Of a DNA stretch of 64,000 nt, positions 63,976 to 64,000 are shown piece by piece (the first letter of the stretch is position 1; every line of letters begins with the position of its first letter). Origin of the DNA: Trichoplax adhaerens (lineage: Eukaryota > Placozoa > Uniplacotomia > Trichoplacea > Trichoplacidae); NCBI RefSeq assembly GCF_000150275.1, contig NW_002060943.1:2570462-2634461 (forward strand), given 5' to 3'. The notes below the pieces were generated by a model. The model had not been told where the DNA came from. It searched no databases and worked only from the letters and a program-made list of their open reading frames with translations. A program made the position numbers and the translations under genes.

Positions 63976-64000
63976 ACAAAGGTGCAGCGAGAGACAGTGA

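Overview
This AT-rich window reads as nuclear DNA of an early-branching, ciliated animal. It holds spliced genes with mostly short introns (about 70-130 bp, GT-AG), animal-type fused UMPS, the ciliary protein Pitchfork, the Mediator subunit MED25, a MINDY deubiquitinase, TBC1D9 and a rhodopsin-class GPCR. Compact AT-rich introns plus this gene set make a placozoan (Trichoplax/Hoilungia-like) my best guess. That is inference, and no marker in the window proves it.

Layout: an intronless GPCR (+, 4.2-5.3 kb), UMPS (+, 9.9-13.2 kb), Pitchfork (+, 14.3-19.0 kb), MED25 (-, 22.1-30.8 kb), an unnamed 681-residue HEAT-repeat protein (+, 33.3-37.5 kb), MINDY1/2 (-, 39.0-45.7 kb), TBC1D9/9B (+, 48.0-60.2 kb) and an intronless mTERF (-, 62.1-63.3 kb). 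I rebuilt the exon chains by hand. They close in frame for UMPS (480 aa, 13 exons), Pitchfork (192 aa, 7 exons including a 20-bp microexon), the HEAT protein (681 aa, 17 exons), MINDY (830 aa, 8 exons) and TBC1D9 (1202 aa, 27 exons). MED25 closes through exon 17 (18 exons, with a 24-bp microexon), but its last junction does not fit the obvious donor. Many exons are too short to appear as long ORFs. The first exons of MED25 and TBC1D9 lie inside or beside repeat-rich DNA.

The genes do not form one pathway. They are housekeeping (UMPS, MED25, mTERF), vesicle traffic and ubiquitin (TBC1D9, MINDY), cilium (Pitchfork) and signalling (GPCR).

The most striking non-coding structure is where tandem and palindromic repeats fall. 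The two head-to-head intervals (MED25/HEAT protein and MINDY/TBC1D9, about 2.4 and 2.3 kb) each carry a dense array of ACTGTA/TACAGT words rich in GTAC-centred palindromes. The DNA upstream of mTERF is a pentamer array of a related kind. Next to TBC1D9, a module with a CCAAT box and a 30-bp hairpin is amplified about six times. The GPCR and UMPS 5' flanks carry their own tandem repeats. The three tail-to-tail intervals are plain AT-rich DNA without such arrays. Introns near the 5' ends of MINDY and TBC1D9 also carry tandem repeats (about 160-185 bp and 203 bp). MINDY's N-terminal region is itself an in-frame 20-residue minisatellite of 11 copies.
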